The notes under the pieces: generated by a model
Told to the model about the DNA's origin: nothing
Seen by the model: the letters and a program-made list of their open reading frames with translations, nothing else
Database searches by the model: none
In this document: positions 8,627-17,693 of the stretch, one piece after another
Layout of the letters: every line of letters starts with the position of its first letter
Numbering within the stretch: the stretch's first letter is position 1
NCBI GenBank assembly: GCA_910589195.1
Contig: CAJUTC010000006.1
Location: 1 to 64,000, forward strand
From: an uncultured Lachnospiraceae bacterium
GTDB lineage: Bacteria; Bacillota; Clostridia; Lachnospirales; Lachnospiraceae
DNA: 64,000 nt
Reading direction: 5' to 3'
Translations under genes and position numbers: made by a program

Positions 8627-9886
8627 ATGAAAACAAAAGCTGTTAGGATGTATGGAGAAATGGATTTACGCCTGGAAGAGTTTGAACTTCCGGAAATAAA
8701 AGATGATGAAATTCTGGTAAAAGTAATCAGTGACAGTATCTGTATGTCTACCTATAAGCTGGTAAAGCAGGGGAAAAAGCATAAACGGGCGCCTCAAAAT
8801 ATTGACACGAACCCAATCATTATCGGACATGAATTTGCAGGTGACATTGTAAAAGTAGGAAAGAAATGGCAGGATCAATTTAAGCCAGGACAAAAATTCG
8901 CTCAGCAGCCGGCTTTAAATTATAAAGGAAGTTTGGCATCTCCAGGATATTCTTATGAATTTTTCGGTGGTGCCTGCACATATTGCATTATCCCTCAGGA
9001 AGTAATGGAGTTAGGCTGCCTTCTTCCCTATGAAGGGGAGAGCTATTTTGAGGCATCCTTAGGGGAACCGATGAGCTGCATTATCGGCGGCTACCATGCG
9101 AATTACCATACAAATAAGCAGAATTATAACCATGCGATGGGAACAAAAGAAGGCGGTAATATTTTAATTATGGGCGGATGCGGGCCCATGGGATTAGGTG
9201 CGGTCAGCTATGGAATCCAGTTTGAGAACCGTCCAAAGAGAATTGTAGTGACGGATGTGGACGATGCCAAATTAGAGAGGGCAAGAGAAGTGATTTCTGA
9301 AAAAGCCGTAAAAGCAAAAGGCGTGGAGCTGTTGTATGTAAATACGGCAAAGATGGAAGATCCGGTAAAAGAGCTGATGGAAATCAGCGAAGGTCATGGT
9401 TATGATGACGTGTTTGTATATGTTCCAATTAAACCAGTTGCGGAATTAGGGGATAAGCTTCTGGCGTTTGACGGATGCATGAATTTTTTCGCAGGCCCTA
9501 CCGACAACCAGTTTAAAGCAGAGATTAATCTTTACAATGTGCATTATACAAGTTCTCATATACTGGGTACAACCGGGGGGAATACCGATGATTTAATTGA
9601 AGCAAATACTTTGGCGGCAAAGGGTGAAATCGAGCCGGCTGTTATGGTAACACATGTGGGAGGAATTGACAGTATCATCGACGCGACCAAGAACCTTCCC
9701 TCCATTCCCGGCGGAAAGAAACTGACATATACCCAGTTTGAAATGCCCTTAACCGCAATAGAGGATTTCGAAAAACTAGGGGAAACGGATCCTCTGTTTA
9801 AGAAACTAAGCGATTCCTGCAAAGCTCACAGAGGTTTATGGAACGCAGAAGCAGAAGCGATTTTGTTTGAGCATTTTGGAGTATAA
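8627..9886 (+). CDS. SorE-like zinc-binding sugar-phosphate dehydrogenase
   Basis: Medium-chain dehydrogenase of 419 residues, with an N-terminal GroES-like domain (GHEFAGDIVKVG) and a Rossmann domain (IMGGCGPMGLGAVSYG). Overall it resembles L-sorbose 1-phosphate reductase (SorE), which interconverts L-sorbose 1-phosphate and glucitol 6-phosphate. The expected role is oxidation or reduction of the phosphorylated sugar delivered by the PTS. ATG 8627 follows AAAAGGAGAA. The 150-bp gap from the kinase gene shows no terminator, so it probably shares the transcript. The SorE assignment is from overall resemblance and should be read as family level. Confidence 0.8.
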   Translation: MKTKAVRMYGEMDLRLEEFELPEIKDDEILVKVISDSICMSTYKLVKQGKKHKRAPQNIDTNPIIIGHEFAGDIVKVGKKWQDQFKPGQKFAQQPALNYKGSLASPGYSYEFFGGACTYCIIPQEVMELGCLLPYEGESYFEASLGEPMSCIIGGYHANYHTNKQNYNHAMGTKEGGNILIMGGCGPMGLGAVSYGIQFENRPKRIVVTDVDDAKLERAREVISEKAVKAKGVELLYVNTAKMEDPVKELMEISEGHGYDDVFVYVPIKPVAELGDKLLAFDGCMNFFAGPTDNQFKAEINLYNVHYTSSHILGTTGGNTDDLIEANTLAAKGEIEPAVMVTHVGGIDSIIDATKNLPSIPGGKKLTYTQFEMPLTAIEDFEKLGETDPLFKKLSDSCKAHRGLWNAEAEAILFEHFGV

Positions 9887-9895
9887 GTAATAGAA

Positions 9896-9924
9896 GGTCA
9901 GCGCGGCAAACGCGCTGGCCTTTT
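9896..9924 (+). terminator. Terminator of the PTS locus
   Basis: GGTCAGCGCG (9896-9905) pairs fully with CGCGCTGGCC (9911-9920, one G-T pair), with a 5-base loop and a TTTT tail. It stands 9 bases after the dehydrogenase stop. Confidence 0.8.
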
Positions 9925-10422
9925 GGAACCAATATGCCCATCTCCGCAGGTGATTTTAAATGGGCATATGCGGTTACGTTCACAGGAAACCTGTGGACAA
10001 TAACATAGAAACATATCAGCAGGATCTTTTAACAAAATTATATTGCATTTTCTTATGTCTTTTTGTATGATTAATAAAAGAAGCAAGTGAGTTCGCAGCA
10101 GTAATCTGGTGTTCTAATCTGGTGTTCCATTCCGTTCAAAGTCGCATTGCCAGTGCAAAAGATTTTGCTTGACCCCATGAAACGCTAGTGTGCTGACCGG
10201 GCAGTCGTTACTTGCAATCATTGTAACCGGGTACTCTTAGAATTATGTATGCTTCTGCTTCAAATGTTAATTTTTGGCAGGTGATCCAAAACCAAATCCT
10301 ATTCATATCCATATGGATACCGGATATGCCGGATCCGCCTGCCATATCTGAAACATGATGTTACAAATCCGGAGGCAGGGGGCTTTTGAGAGCACTCAAA
10401 TCGTATAAAGGAGGAAATGCAG
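9925..10422. other. Intergenic region with hairpin and palindromes before galE
   Basis: No gene is seen here. A perfect 10-bp inverted repeat (ATATGCCCAT at 9932-9941, its complement at 9960-9969) follows the terminator. The second copy of the dispersed repeat is at 10185-10198. Near galE there is a palindrome TATCCATATGGATA (about 10306-10319) and a GGAT/ATCC-rich stretch. No convincing sigma-A promoter was found for galE. Confidence 0.5.
10185..10198. repeat. Short dispersed repeat CTAGTGTGCTGACC (copy 2)
   Basis: Same 14-mer as 6865-6878 with one transition. A weaker relative (CTAAGTGTGCTGAC) lies at 59228-59241. All are in intergenic DNA. Confidence 0.45.
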
Positions 10423-11442
10423 ATGTCTATTTTAGTTGCCGGAGGCGCCGGCTATATCGGTAGCCATACCTGTGTGGAATTATTGCATGCAGGTTATGAA
10501 GTGGTGGTTGTGGATAATTTATATAATTCCAGCGAAGAGGCTATCAAGCGGGTAGAACAGATTTCCGGAAAGTCAGTAAAGTTTTATCAAGTGGATTTGC
10601 TGGACAGGGACGGATTAAATCAGGTGTTTGAACAGGAAAAAATAGAGTCCGTTATTAATTTTGCCGGATTAAAGGCAGTGGGAGAGTCCGTTCACAAACC
10701 GTTGGAATACTACCATAATAACATTACCGGAACATTAATCCTCTGCGATGTGATGCGCAACCATGGAATAAAAAATATTATCTTTAGTTCCTCCGCTACT
10801 GTTTATGGTGCTCCTGCGTTTGTACCGATTACAGAAGCGTGTCCGAAAGGGCAGATTACCAATCCCTATGGCCAAACAAAGGGGATGTTAGAACAAATAT
10901 TAATGGATTTAAATGTGGCGGATCCAGAATGGAATGTGGTTCTGCTCCGCTATTTTAACCCCATTGGAGCCCATGAAAGTGGTTTGATTGGAGAGGATCC
11001 CAAGGGAATCCCAAATAACCTGGTTCCGTATATCGCGCAGGTAGCGGTAGGTAAGCTGGAAAAGCTGGGAGTATTCGGAGATGATTACCCAACCCATGAC
11101 GGAACTGGTGTCCGTGACTATATCCATGTAGTTGATTTAGCCAAAGGACATGTAAAGGCGCTGAAGAAACTGGCTCCTGGTTCCGGCGTAAGCATTTACA
11201 ACCTGGGTACCGGCAATGGATACAGTGTTTTAGATGTGCTTCATGCTTATGAGAAAGCATGCAAGAAAACCTTGCCTTATGAAATTAAGCCAAGAAGAGC
11301 CGGCGATATTGCTACCTGCTACTGTGACGCTTCCAAGGCAAGGGAGGAGCTTGGCTGGGTTGCTGAAAAGGGAATTGAGGATATGTGCGCAGATTCCTGG
11401 AAATGGCAGTCTATGAACCCAGACGGATACGCAAAAGCATAA
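10423..11442 (+). CDS. galE: UDP-glucose 4-epimerase
   Basis: Interconverts UDP-galactose and UDP-glucose (and often the HexNAc forms) in the Leloir pathway. It has the N-terminal NAD motif GGAGYIGSHTCVEL, the catalytic Ser-Ser-Ala-Thr segment with YxxxK in NPYGQTKGMLE, and the family RYFNPIGAH motif. ATG 10423 is preferred over 10417 because GGAGG (10410-10414) is only 2 bases from the earlier one. It would complete the galactose 1-phosphate route fed by the GH112 phosphorylase at 32089, although the two loci are 20 kb apart. No galK or galT is adjacent. Confidence 0.95.
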   Translation: MSILVAGGAGYIGSHTCVELLHAGYEVVVVDNLYNSSEEAIKRVEQISGKSVKFYQVDLLDRDGLNQVFEQEKIESVINFAGLKAVGESVHKPLEYYHNNITGTLILCDVMRNHGIKNIIFSSSATVYGAPAFVPITEACPKGQITNPYGQTKGMLEQILMDLNVADPEWNVVLLRYFNPIGAHESGLIGEDPKGIPNNLVPYIAQVAVGKLEKLGVFGDDYPTHDGTGVRDYIHVVDLAKGHVKALKKLAPGSGVSIYNLGTGNGYSVLDVLHAYEKACKKTLPYEIKPRRAGDIATCYCDASKAREELGWVAEKGIEDMCADSWKWQSMNPDGYAKA

Positions 11443-11451
11443 TGGAACGCA

Positions 11452-12915
11452 ATGAAGATTAAAAAGATACGTTTTATTGAACCGGGGGCGCGTCCTTATA
11501 AAAGAACCATTTTAAATCATTTCGTATATGACCGCTATATCCGGACTCCCTCTGTAGGTCTGAATCTTTTGGCCACCATCGTAAAAAAAGAGTATGACGA
11601 TACGTTTATGTACAGCGAAGCCATATCCAAAATCCTCCGAACGGATGTAATGGATGCGGATGTAATTTTTATCGGCATTTTTACATTTCAGGCAAACCGG
11701 GGATATCAGATGGCCAGGTATTTTAAGAAGCATACAAATGCGGTGGTGGTAATGGGAGGCCTTCATGCTTCTATGAATTATAAAGAGGCGGTAAAATACT
11801 GTGACTATGTTTTGCTGGGTGAAGGAGATGAGTCGATTTTAGAGCTGCTGCACAGCTTAGAAAAAGATGAGCCGATTTCATTTCCGGGAGTAGCTTACCA
11901 AAAAAATGGAACGTTAACCGTCACCGGAAAACGGAAACCGCCGGAACAGATCGATGGAATCCCGGACCGGAATTTAGTATATCAATACCAAAACAGGGTG
12001 CATTATAATACCATCTGGCCTCAGGTACATGCTTCCAGAGGATGTCCGCACAATTGTGATTACTGTGCCCTGGTTCGGCATTTTGGAAGGAAAGTCAGAA
12101 CCCGATCAGTGGAAGATGTATTGGAAGATATCCGAAGCTCCATTGCGTTTTTTAATTCCGGCCCCTTTCCACGCCTTCTGAAAGGGGTTTGGATTACCGA
12201 CGATAATTTTTTCGCTGATCGGGAATGGGCGATGGAAGTTCTACATGGAATCATTGACAGTGGAATCTGCTCCCCATTTACTGTCCAGGCCAGATATGAA
12301 GTAGGATTTGATCATGAGATGCTGGCTCTTTTGAAGCAGGCCGGATTTTTCGAGCTTGCGCTGGGAATAGAGTTTATTGATGATGGTGATTTCGAAACCT
12401 ATCATAAGAAAAGCACCGTTGAGGAAATTAAGAGGGCGATTAAAAATATTCAGAGTTACGGTTTAAGCGTCCGTGGGCTGTTTATTTTAGGGGCCGATAA
12501 TAATAGGCCTGGAATCGGAGATCAACTGGCTGATTTTGTGATTGAAAATCATATTCAGGGCGTCTTGATCCAATCCATGTATTTTGTACCGGGAACACCT
12601 GTATATCAGCAGAACCGGGATCGGCTTTTGCATCACAATTGGTCTAAGTATAATGGGCATGTGGTACATTATCCCAAGCAAATCAGCCCGTATCTGCTTC
12701 AGTTAGAGCATATCCGGGCAAGCAAACGGATTTATTCGGTTAAGCGTCTGATTAAATCCCTTATTTTTGACGATCCCATTCATAAAATGCTGTTTATAGG
12801 GGAAATGTTTTGGCATAGAAGCATTTGTATGGATTTAAAAAAAGAGCTCCCGTACCTGAAGGAGCGTTCAAAGGAATACCAATGCGACGGAAAGGATGAA
12901 ACCGTTTCCGGGTAG
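11452..12915 (+). CDS. B12-binding domain radical SAM protein
   Basis: 487-residue cobalamin-type radical SAM enzyme. The N-terminal B12-binding-like domain (about 1-150) has VVVMGGLHASMNYKEAVKYC and LLGEGDESI. The radical SAM core begins with Cys198-x3-Cys202-x2-Cys205 (CPHNCDYC), the cluster ligands, followed by VWITDDNFFAD and the SAM-barrel strands. It starts 9 bases after galE with no strong ribosome binding site of its own, so coupled translation with galE is likely. Related proteins include methylases and ring-forming enzymes of secondary metabolism; the substrate cannot be read from the sequence. Confidence 0.85.
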   Translation: MKIKKIRFIEPGARPYKRTILNHFVYDRYIRTPSVGLNLLATIVKKEYDDTFMYSEAISKILRTDVMDADVIFIGIFTFQANRGYQMARYFKKHTNAVVVMGGLHASMNYKEAVKYCDYVLLGEGDESILELLHSLEKDEPISFPGVAYQKNGTLTVTGKRKPPEQIDGIPDRNLVYQYQNRVHYNTIWPQVHASRGCPHNCDYCALVRHFGRKVRTRSVEDVLEDIRSSIAFFNSGPFPRLLKGVWITDDNFFADREWAMEVLHGIIDSGICSPFTVQARYEVGFDHEMLALLKQAGFFELALGIEFIDDGDFETYHKKSTVEEIKRAIKNIQSYGLSVRGLFILGADNNRPGIGDQLADFVIENHIQGVLIQSMYFVPGTPVYQQNRDRLLHHNWSKYNGHVVHYPKQISPYLLQLEHIRASKRIYSVKRLIKSLIFDDPIHKMLFIGEMFWHRSICMDLKKELPYLKERSKEYQCDGKDETVSG

Positions 12916-13012
12916 GTTGAGCATGAAAATTGATTGGAACCATGTTTTCGGTACATTCTGGCTGTTTTGACGCATATATTGGTAACAAGACGGAAGCAGC
13001 AAGGAAGTTTTT

Positions 13013-14161
13013 ATGGACATTTATGTTGTGAAACAAGGTGACAATGTAGATCGGATTGCGGCGAATTATAATATTTCAGTGGAAGACCTGATTGAGGACA
13101 ATCAAATTGAATATCCTTACCGCCTGGCCGTAGGCCAGGCTCTTTTTATACGTGGATCCTGGAATGGAAACGAAAAAGAAACATTATATTCCTTTGGATA
13201 TGCCTACCCGTTTATCAATTCCAGAACCTTAAATAATACGCTTCCCTTTATAACGGATCTGTACGTTTTTTCTTATGGTTTTACAGAAGAAGGAAATTTG
13301 GTCCCTCCGGCCAGTAAAGATGACTGGATGATTGCGGCGGCAAGAAATGTTGGAGTTCGTCCGATCCTGACATTAACTCCGCTGGGGGTGGACGGCAAAT
13401 TTAACAATAACCTGGTTTCTGCATTAGTAAGGGATCCAAGTGTCCAACAGCATCTGATTTGGGAATTGGGCCAAACTATGTTAGAGCGGGGATTTTCCGG
13501 TCTGGATATTGATTTTGAATATGTATTGGCAGAAGATCGGGCAGGATTTGCGCAGTTTGTAGAGAAGGTACGCTCTGTAATGAATATATTCGGCTATCCA
13601 GTAACGGTTGCGTTAGCGCCAAAAACTTCCGCAAATCAAAAAGGGCTTTTATATGAGGGAATGGACTATAGGCTGCTTGGGGAAGCGGCAGACCGGGTGA
13701 TGCTGATGACGTATGAATGGGGATATTCACAAGGGCCGCCTATGGCGGTTGCGCCGTTAAATATGGTGCGGCGGGTAGTAGAGTATGCGGTGACAGAAAT
13801 TCCAAGAGAAAAAATCAGTCTTGGAATTCCAAATTATGGTTACGACTGGCCCCTTCCTTATGAGAAGGGCGTTACCAGAGCACAGACGATTCATAATCTG
13901 GAAGCGGTGCAGATTGCCATTGACCATGGTGTGGAGATCCAGTTTGACTTAAAAGCCATGTCGCCTTACTTTTATTACTGGCAGTATGGGATCCGCCATG
14001 AGGTGTGGTTTGAAGATGTAAGAAGTATTTTCGCAAAATTCGAATTAATAAAGGAATACGGATTAACTGGCGCGGGGTATTGGCAGCTAATGAACTTTTT
14101 TAAACCCAATTGGCTGATGATGGAATCCTTATTTCAGATTGAAAAAACGACTAGAAACTAA
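13013..14161 (+). CDS. LysM plus GH18 spore cortex-lytic-type glycosidase
   Basis: 382-residue protein of the SleL/YaaH type. One LysM domain (about 3-48: YVVKQGDNVDRIAANY ... AVGQALFI) binds peptidoglycan. It is followed by a GH18 barrel with the catalytic signature GLDIDFEYV (acid Glu169, with Asp165 and Asp167). Such proteins cleave N-acetylglucosaminyl bonds in spore cortex or attach to the spore coat. There is no signal peptide, which fits a protein made in the mother cell and assembled on the spore. Only one LysM is present where many homologues have two. Confidence 0.85.
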   Translation: MDIYVVKQGDNVDRIAANYNISVEDLIEDNQIEYPYRLAVGQALFIRGSWNGNEKETLYSFGYAYPFINSRTLNNTLPFITDLYVFSYGFTEEGNLVPPASKDDWMIAAARNVGVRPILTLTPLGVDGKFNNNLVSALVRDPSVQQHLIWELGQTMLERGFSGLDIDFEYVLAEDRAGFAQFVEKVRSVMNIFGYPVTVALAPKTSANQKGLLYEGMDYRLLGEAADRVMLMTYEWGYSQGPPMAVAPLNMVRRVVEYAVTEIPREKISLGIPNYGYDWPLPYEKGVTRAQTIHNLEAVQIAIDHGVEIQFDLKAMSPYFYYWQYGIRHEVWFEDVRSIFAKFELIKEYGLTGAGYWQLMNFFKPNWLMMESLFQIEKTTRN

Positions 14162-14291
14162 AGCTGTAAATTGAAAAAGCAACTTGGAAAAGTGTAAAAA
14201 TTCGATGACTGACCAGGAAATTTATGATACAATCAAATAGGTAAGGCCAAAAAGGCATACAACATGAACAGAATTTTGGAGGGAACGGGAC

Positions 14292-15605
14292 ATGGGACAT
14301 GTAACCACAAGAGATGCTTATAAGAATTTGGAAGAGCGGATTAATTGGTTTACCCAAGGAGCGCCGCCGTCGGAAACCTTATATAAGATTCTTCAGGTAT
14401 TATACACGGAAAAGGAAGCGAAATGGGTTGCGCTTCTGCCAGTCCGCCCGTTTACACGAAAGCAGGCAGCAAAGGTTTGGGGAACGACAGAAGCAAAAGC
14501 AGAAAAACTTTTGGATCACCTTTGTGAGAAGGCGCTGCTGGTGGACTCGAATTATCGTGGACAAAGGCGGTTTGTAATGCCGCCGCCAATGGCGGGATTT
14601 ATTGAGTTTGCTCTGATGCGGACCAGGGGCGATATTGACCAGAAATATTTAAGCCAGCTATATTTCCAGTATATGAATGTGGAGGAAGACTTTGTTAAGG
14701 ATTTATTTTTTGCCACGGAAACGAAACTGGGACGGGTTTTTGTACAGGAACCGGTTCTGGCCAATGATAAGATGAATCATATCCTGGATTATGAGCGGGC
14801 TGCCCACATTGTGGAGGAGGCTAAATATATTGGTCTTGGTATGTGCTACTGCCGTCATAAGGCGTATCATGCAGGGCATCCCTGTGAGATGGACGCGCCA
14901 TGGGATGTGTGCCTGACCTTTGACAATGTGGCGCGTTCCTTGGCAGAACATGGAGGGTATACCAAATTAATCTCCAAAGAGGAGGCTATGGATGCTCTGA
15001 CGCGGTCATATGAAAGCAATTTGGTTCAGATAGGGGAAAATGTGAGAGAACACCCTGCGTTTATTTGCAACTGCTGTGGATGTTGCTGTGAGGCGCTGCA
15101 GGCGGCAAGAAGGTTCAGCCCCATGCAGCCGGTGGCAACCACAAATTATCTTCCGGAAGTATCAGAGGAGAAATGCGTCGGTTGCGGGAAATGTGAAAAA
15201 ATCTGCCCGATCCTGGCGATTACCATAGACAAGGAAAATAGGAAAAATCTGCCAGAGGGTACGAAAGAAAAAAGAACAGCCAAAATTGATACCGAGATCT
15301 GCTTAGGATGCGGAGTTTGCGCAAGAAACTGCCCAACTAAGGCAATTTCATTAAAGCGGCGCCCAATTCAGGTGATAACGCCAGTTAACAGTACCCACCG
15401 TTTTGTTCTCCAGGCAATTGAGAAAGGAACCCTGCAAAACCTGATTTTTGATAATCAGGCATTTGCCAGTCATCGGGCCATGGCCGCCGTATTCGGAACC
15501 ATATTAAAACTGCCGCCATTGAAACAGGCCTTGGCAAGTAAGCAGTTCAAATCGGTATATTTGGACAAGCTGCTGTCCATGCAGAAGAAAAAAGTGGAAT
15601 CATGA
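14292..15605 (+). CDS. Cysteine-rich protein with two C-terminal 4Fe-4S clusters
   Basis: 437-residue cytoplasmic iron-sulfur protein. The C-terminal half has two ferredoxin motifs, CVGCGKCEKICP from Cys295 and CLGCGVCARNCP from Cys337. Before them are two unusual clusters, CYCRHK...C (about 182-195) and CNCCGCCC (about 258-265). The N-terminal 100 residues look like a winged-helix segment (FTRKQAAKVWGTTEAKAEKLLDHL in parts). Homologues are annotated only as 4Fe-4S binding proteins. A strong GGAGGGAAC precedes the ATG. An electron-transfer or redox-sensing role is inferred; the partner is unknown. Confidence 0.82.
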   Translation: MGHVTTRDAYKNLEERINWFTQGAPPSETLYKILQVLYTEKEAKWVALLPVRPFTRKQAAKVWGTTEAKAEKLLDHLCEKALLVDSNYRGQRRFVMPPPMAGFIEFALMRTRGDIDQKYLSQLYFQYMNVEEDFVKDLFFATETKLGRVFVQEPVLANDKMNHILDYERAAHIVEEAKYIGLGMCYCRHKAYHAGHPCEMDAPWDVCLTFDNVARSLAEHGGYTKLISKEEAMDALTRSYESNLVQIGENVREHPAFICNCCGCCCEALQAARRFSPMQPVATTNYLPEVSEEKCVGCGKCEKICPILAITIDKENRKNLPEGTKEKRTAKIDTEICLGCGVCARNCPTKAISLKRRPIQVITPVNSTHRFVLQAIEKGTLQNLIFDNQAFASHRAMAAVFGTILKLPPLKQALASKQFKSVYLDKLLSMQKKKVES

Positions 15606-15695
15606 GTGCCTGCCTGCAGTGAAACTTTTTGATTGCGGCGTTAGCCGTGAAGGTTCAAACGATGTAACCCGTTAGATTGATTTTGGAGGTCTTTT

Positions 15696-16556
15696 ATGGA
15701 AAAATTAAAAACGTATTCTTATGATTATGAGCAGCATGAAGATGAAAATAAAGGGGCAGATACTATGATTGCCGATATTTTGGCTGATCCGGAATTTCCT
15801 GAGCTGACCGAGTTGATTATCGGAAGTTGGGGCTGGGCCTGTGAAGATAGCTGCCAGCCTATCCTGGATGGAATTATAGAGCATGCTGAACAGTTTTCCC
15901 ACATTCAAAAACTTTTCATCGGCGACATGGATTATGAGGAGTGCGAGGTATCCTGGATTATCCAGGGAAATTACAGCAGGCTTTGGGAAGCAATGCCTGG
16001 GTTAAAGGAGCTGACCATAAAGGGAAGCTGCGATTTAATATTAGGGCAGGTTTGCCATGAAGGCCTGGAATCCTTAACGATCATCTGTGGCGGCCTTCCG
16101 TCTTCTGTGATCAAGGAAATTCAGGAAGCAAAGCTTCCGAATTTAAAAAAGCTGCTCATCTATATGGGAGTTGAAAATTACGGCTTTGACGGTGACGCGG
16201 ATACGGTGCGTACGCTGCTGGAAAAGGCGGATTTCCCTCAATTAGAATATTTGGGGATTGTTGACAGTGAGATTCAGGACGAGCTGGCTAAAGTAGTTTT
16301 GGAAAGCAAGTTTATGGGGCAGATCCATACACTGGATTTATCCTGCGGCACCTTAACGGATGAGGGCGGAAATGCGCTGCTTGAGGCGATTCCTTCCTAT
16401 CCTAATATAAAGGTATTGGATCTTCATTACCATTATCTCAGTGATTCCATGATTGGAAAACTGAAAAAGCTGCCTGTGGAGTTAAATGTGGACGAGCAGA
16501 ATGAAGCAGATATCTATGATGGAGAAATCTGGATGAATGCGATGCTGACCGAATGA
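15696..16556 (+). CDS. STM4015-type leucine-rich-repeat protein
   Basis: 286-residue acidic protein with repeated leucine-rich units (LTELIIGSWGW, LKELTIKGSC, LESLTIICGG, LKKLLIYMG, LEYLGIVDSE, IHTLDLSCG, IKVLDLHYH). No signal peptide or membrane segment. It matches the STM4015 family by architecture and by its position as first gene of the STM4015-STM4011 set. Leucine-rich repeats suggest a binding scaffold, perhaps for a partner protein or substrate of the enzymes that follow. GGAGG precedes the ATG. Its stop overlaps the next start by 4 bases (ATGA), so translation is coupled. Confidence 0.8.
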   Translation: MEKLKTYSYDYEQHEDENKGADTMIADILADPEFPELTELIIGSWGWACEDSCQPILDGIIEHAEQFSHIQKLFIGDMDYEECEVSWIIQGNYSRLWEAMPGLKELTIKGSCDLILGQVCHEGLESLTIICGGLPSSVIKEIQEAKLPNLKKLLIYMGVENYGFDGDADTVRTLLEKADFPQLEYLGIVDSEIQDELAKVVLESKFMGQIHTLDLSCGTLTDEGGNALLEAIPSYPNIKVLDLHYHYLSDSMIGKLKKLPVELNVDEQNEADIYDGEIWMNAMLTE

Positions 16557-17665
16557 TGGGGGAGAGGCATAAAAACAGGCAGGTGATTTTGCTGGGGAAT
16601 CCGGGAACGAAACGGACGATTTATTTTGAACATGCGGCCCGCAAGGCAGGGCTGCATGTTTTTATGGCAGACTGGAAGTGCTGGGAGCAGCTTTTCAGGG
16701 AACCCTCCAGACAGGAACGGTTTATCAAAATTGATCCCCCATTATGGGATAGCTGTAATCTGGAAGAACTGGATTTGCTAACTGCGGATTACAAACAGAA
16801 GTTAAAGCACTTGGCTGAATGCAAAAGGCCGGTTCAATTCTTAAATTCACCGGAAGGGATTATCAGCCTGCTGGATAAAAGAATCTGCAAAAACAGATTG
16901 ATGGATGCCAAAATTCCAGTAACAGAAGCCATCTGCCAGCCAGTTACAAAATTGCCCATTCCCAATGCTCAGTGTCTTTTGGAACTTATGGACAGTCAAA
17001 AGATTTTCCAGGTTTTTATTAAGCCGGTAACAGGTTCCGGCGCTGCCGGAATTGCGGCCTTCCGGTTTCAGCCAAAAACCGGAAGGATGGTTTTATATAC
17101 TTGTTTGTTGGAACATCCAGACAGCGGATTTCTGGTAAATACTAAAAAATTAAGATGTTTTTCAGAAGACGGCTCCTGGAAAATGAGAGGCCAAAAAAGC
17201 AGCCAGATCAGTTCTTTGTTAGACCGGCTGTTATCATTGGATTGTATTGTGGAACGCTGGTACGCTAAGGAAGAGTATAAGGGCTGGTCTTATGATCTGC
17301 GGGCTGTGGTACAGGATGGCCGCATGGATTTTATTTTGGCAAGGCTTTCCAAAGGCCCCATTACCAATCTCCATTTGAATAATCAGCCTCTATTAGCATC
17401 CCAGCTTAATCTGCCAAAGACAGTTATGGAACAGATAGCGGTCTTATGCCAAAAAGCCTGCATTTGTTACCCTGAGAATCGAAGTGTGGGAATTGACATT
17501 CTTTTGGAAAAAAGAAGTTTTAAGCCAAGGATTATTGAAATGAACGGACAGGGGGATTTGATTTACCAAGATATTTATCAGGATAATCAAATTTATTTCC
17601 ATCAGGCTCAGATGATGAAAACCTGGCAAGAAGAACAAGATGAATTTCATGAAAATGGAAAATAA
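16553..17665 (+). CDS. STM4014-type ATP-grasp-like protein
   Basis: 370 residues, with an ATP-grasp-like layout: an N-terminal Rossmann-like region (VILLGNPGTKRTIYFEHAA), a nucleotide-binding segment FIKPVTGSGAAGI (near 163), a charged strand SYDLRAVVQDG, and the metal-binding end VGIDILLE ... IIEMNGQGDL (about 311-336). ATP-grasp enzymes join a carboxylate to an amine or thiol through an acyl phosphate. Recognition as the STM4014 family rests on this plus operon order. It may ligate an amino acid or modify a peptide, but no substrate is known to me. The next start is 28 bases past the stop. Confidence 0.78.
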   Translation: MMGERHKNRQVILLGNPGTKRTIYFEHAARKAGLHVFMADWKCWEQLFREPSRQERFIKIDPPLWDSCNLEELDLLTADYKQKLKHLAECKRPVQFLNSPEGIISLLDKRICKNRLMDAKIPVTEAICQPVTKLPIPNAQCLLELMDSQKIFQVFIKPVTGSGAAGIAAFRFQPKTGRMVLYTCLLEHPDSGFLVNTKKLRCFSEDGSWKMRGQKSSQISSLLDRLLSLDCIVERWYAKEEYKGWSYDLRAVVQDGRMDFILARLSKGPITNLHLNNQPLLASQLNLPKTVMEQIAVLCQKACICYPENRSVGIDILLEKRSFKPRIIEMNGQGDLIYQDIYQDNQIYFHQAQMMKTWQEEQDEFHENGK

Positions 17666-17693
17666 AACGATAAGAGAAACGGAGTGTATTACA

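Noticed and set aside
10161..10200. Catabolite-response (cre) site near TGAAACGCTAG
   Set aside because: Lacks one base of the cre centre and the right half does not match; not supported.
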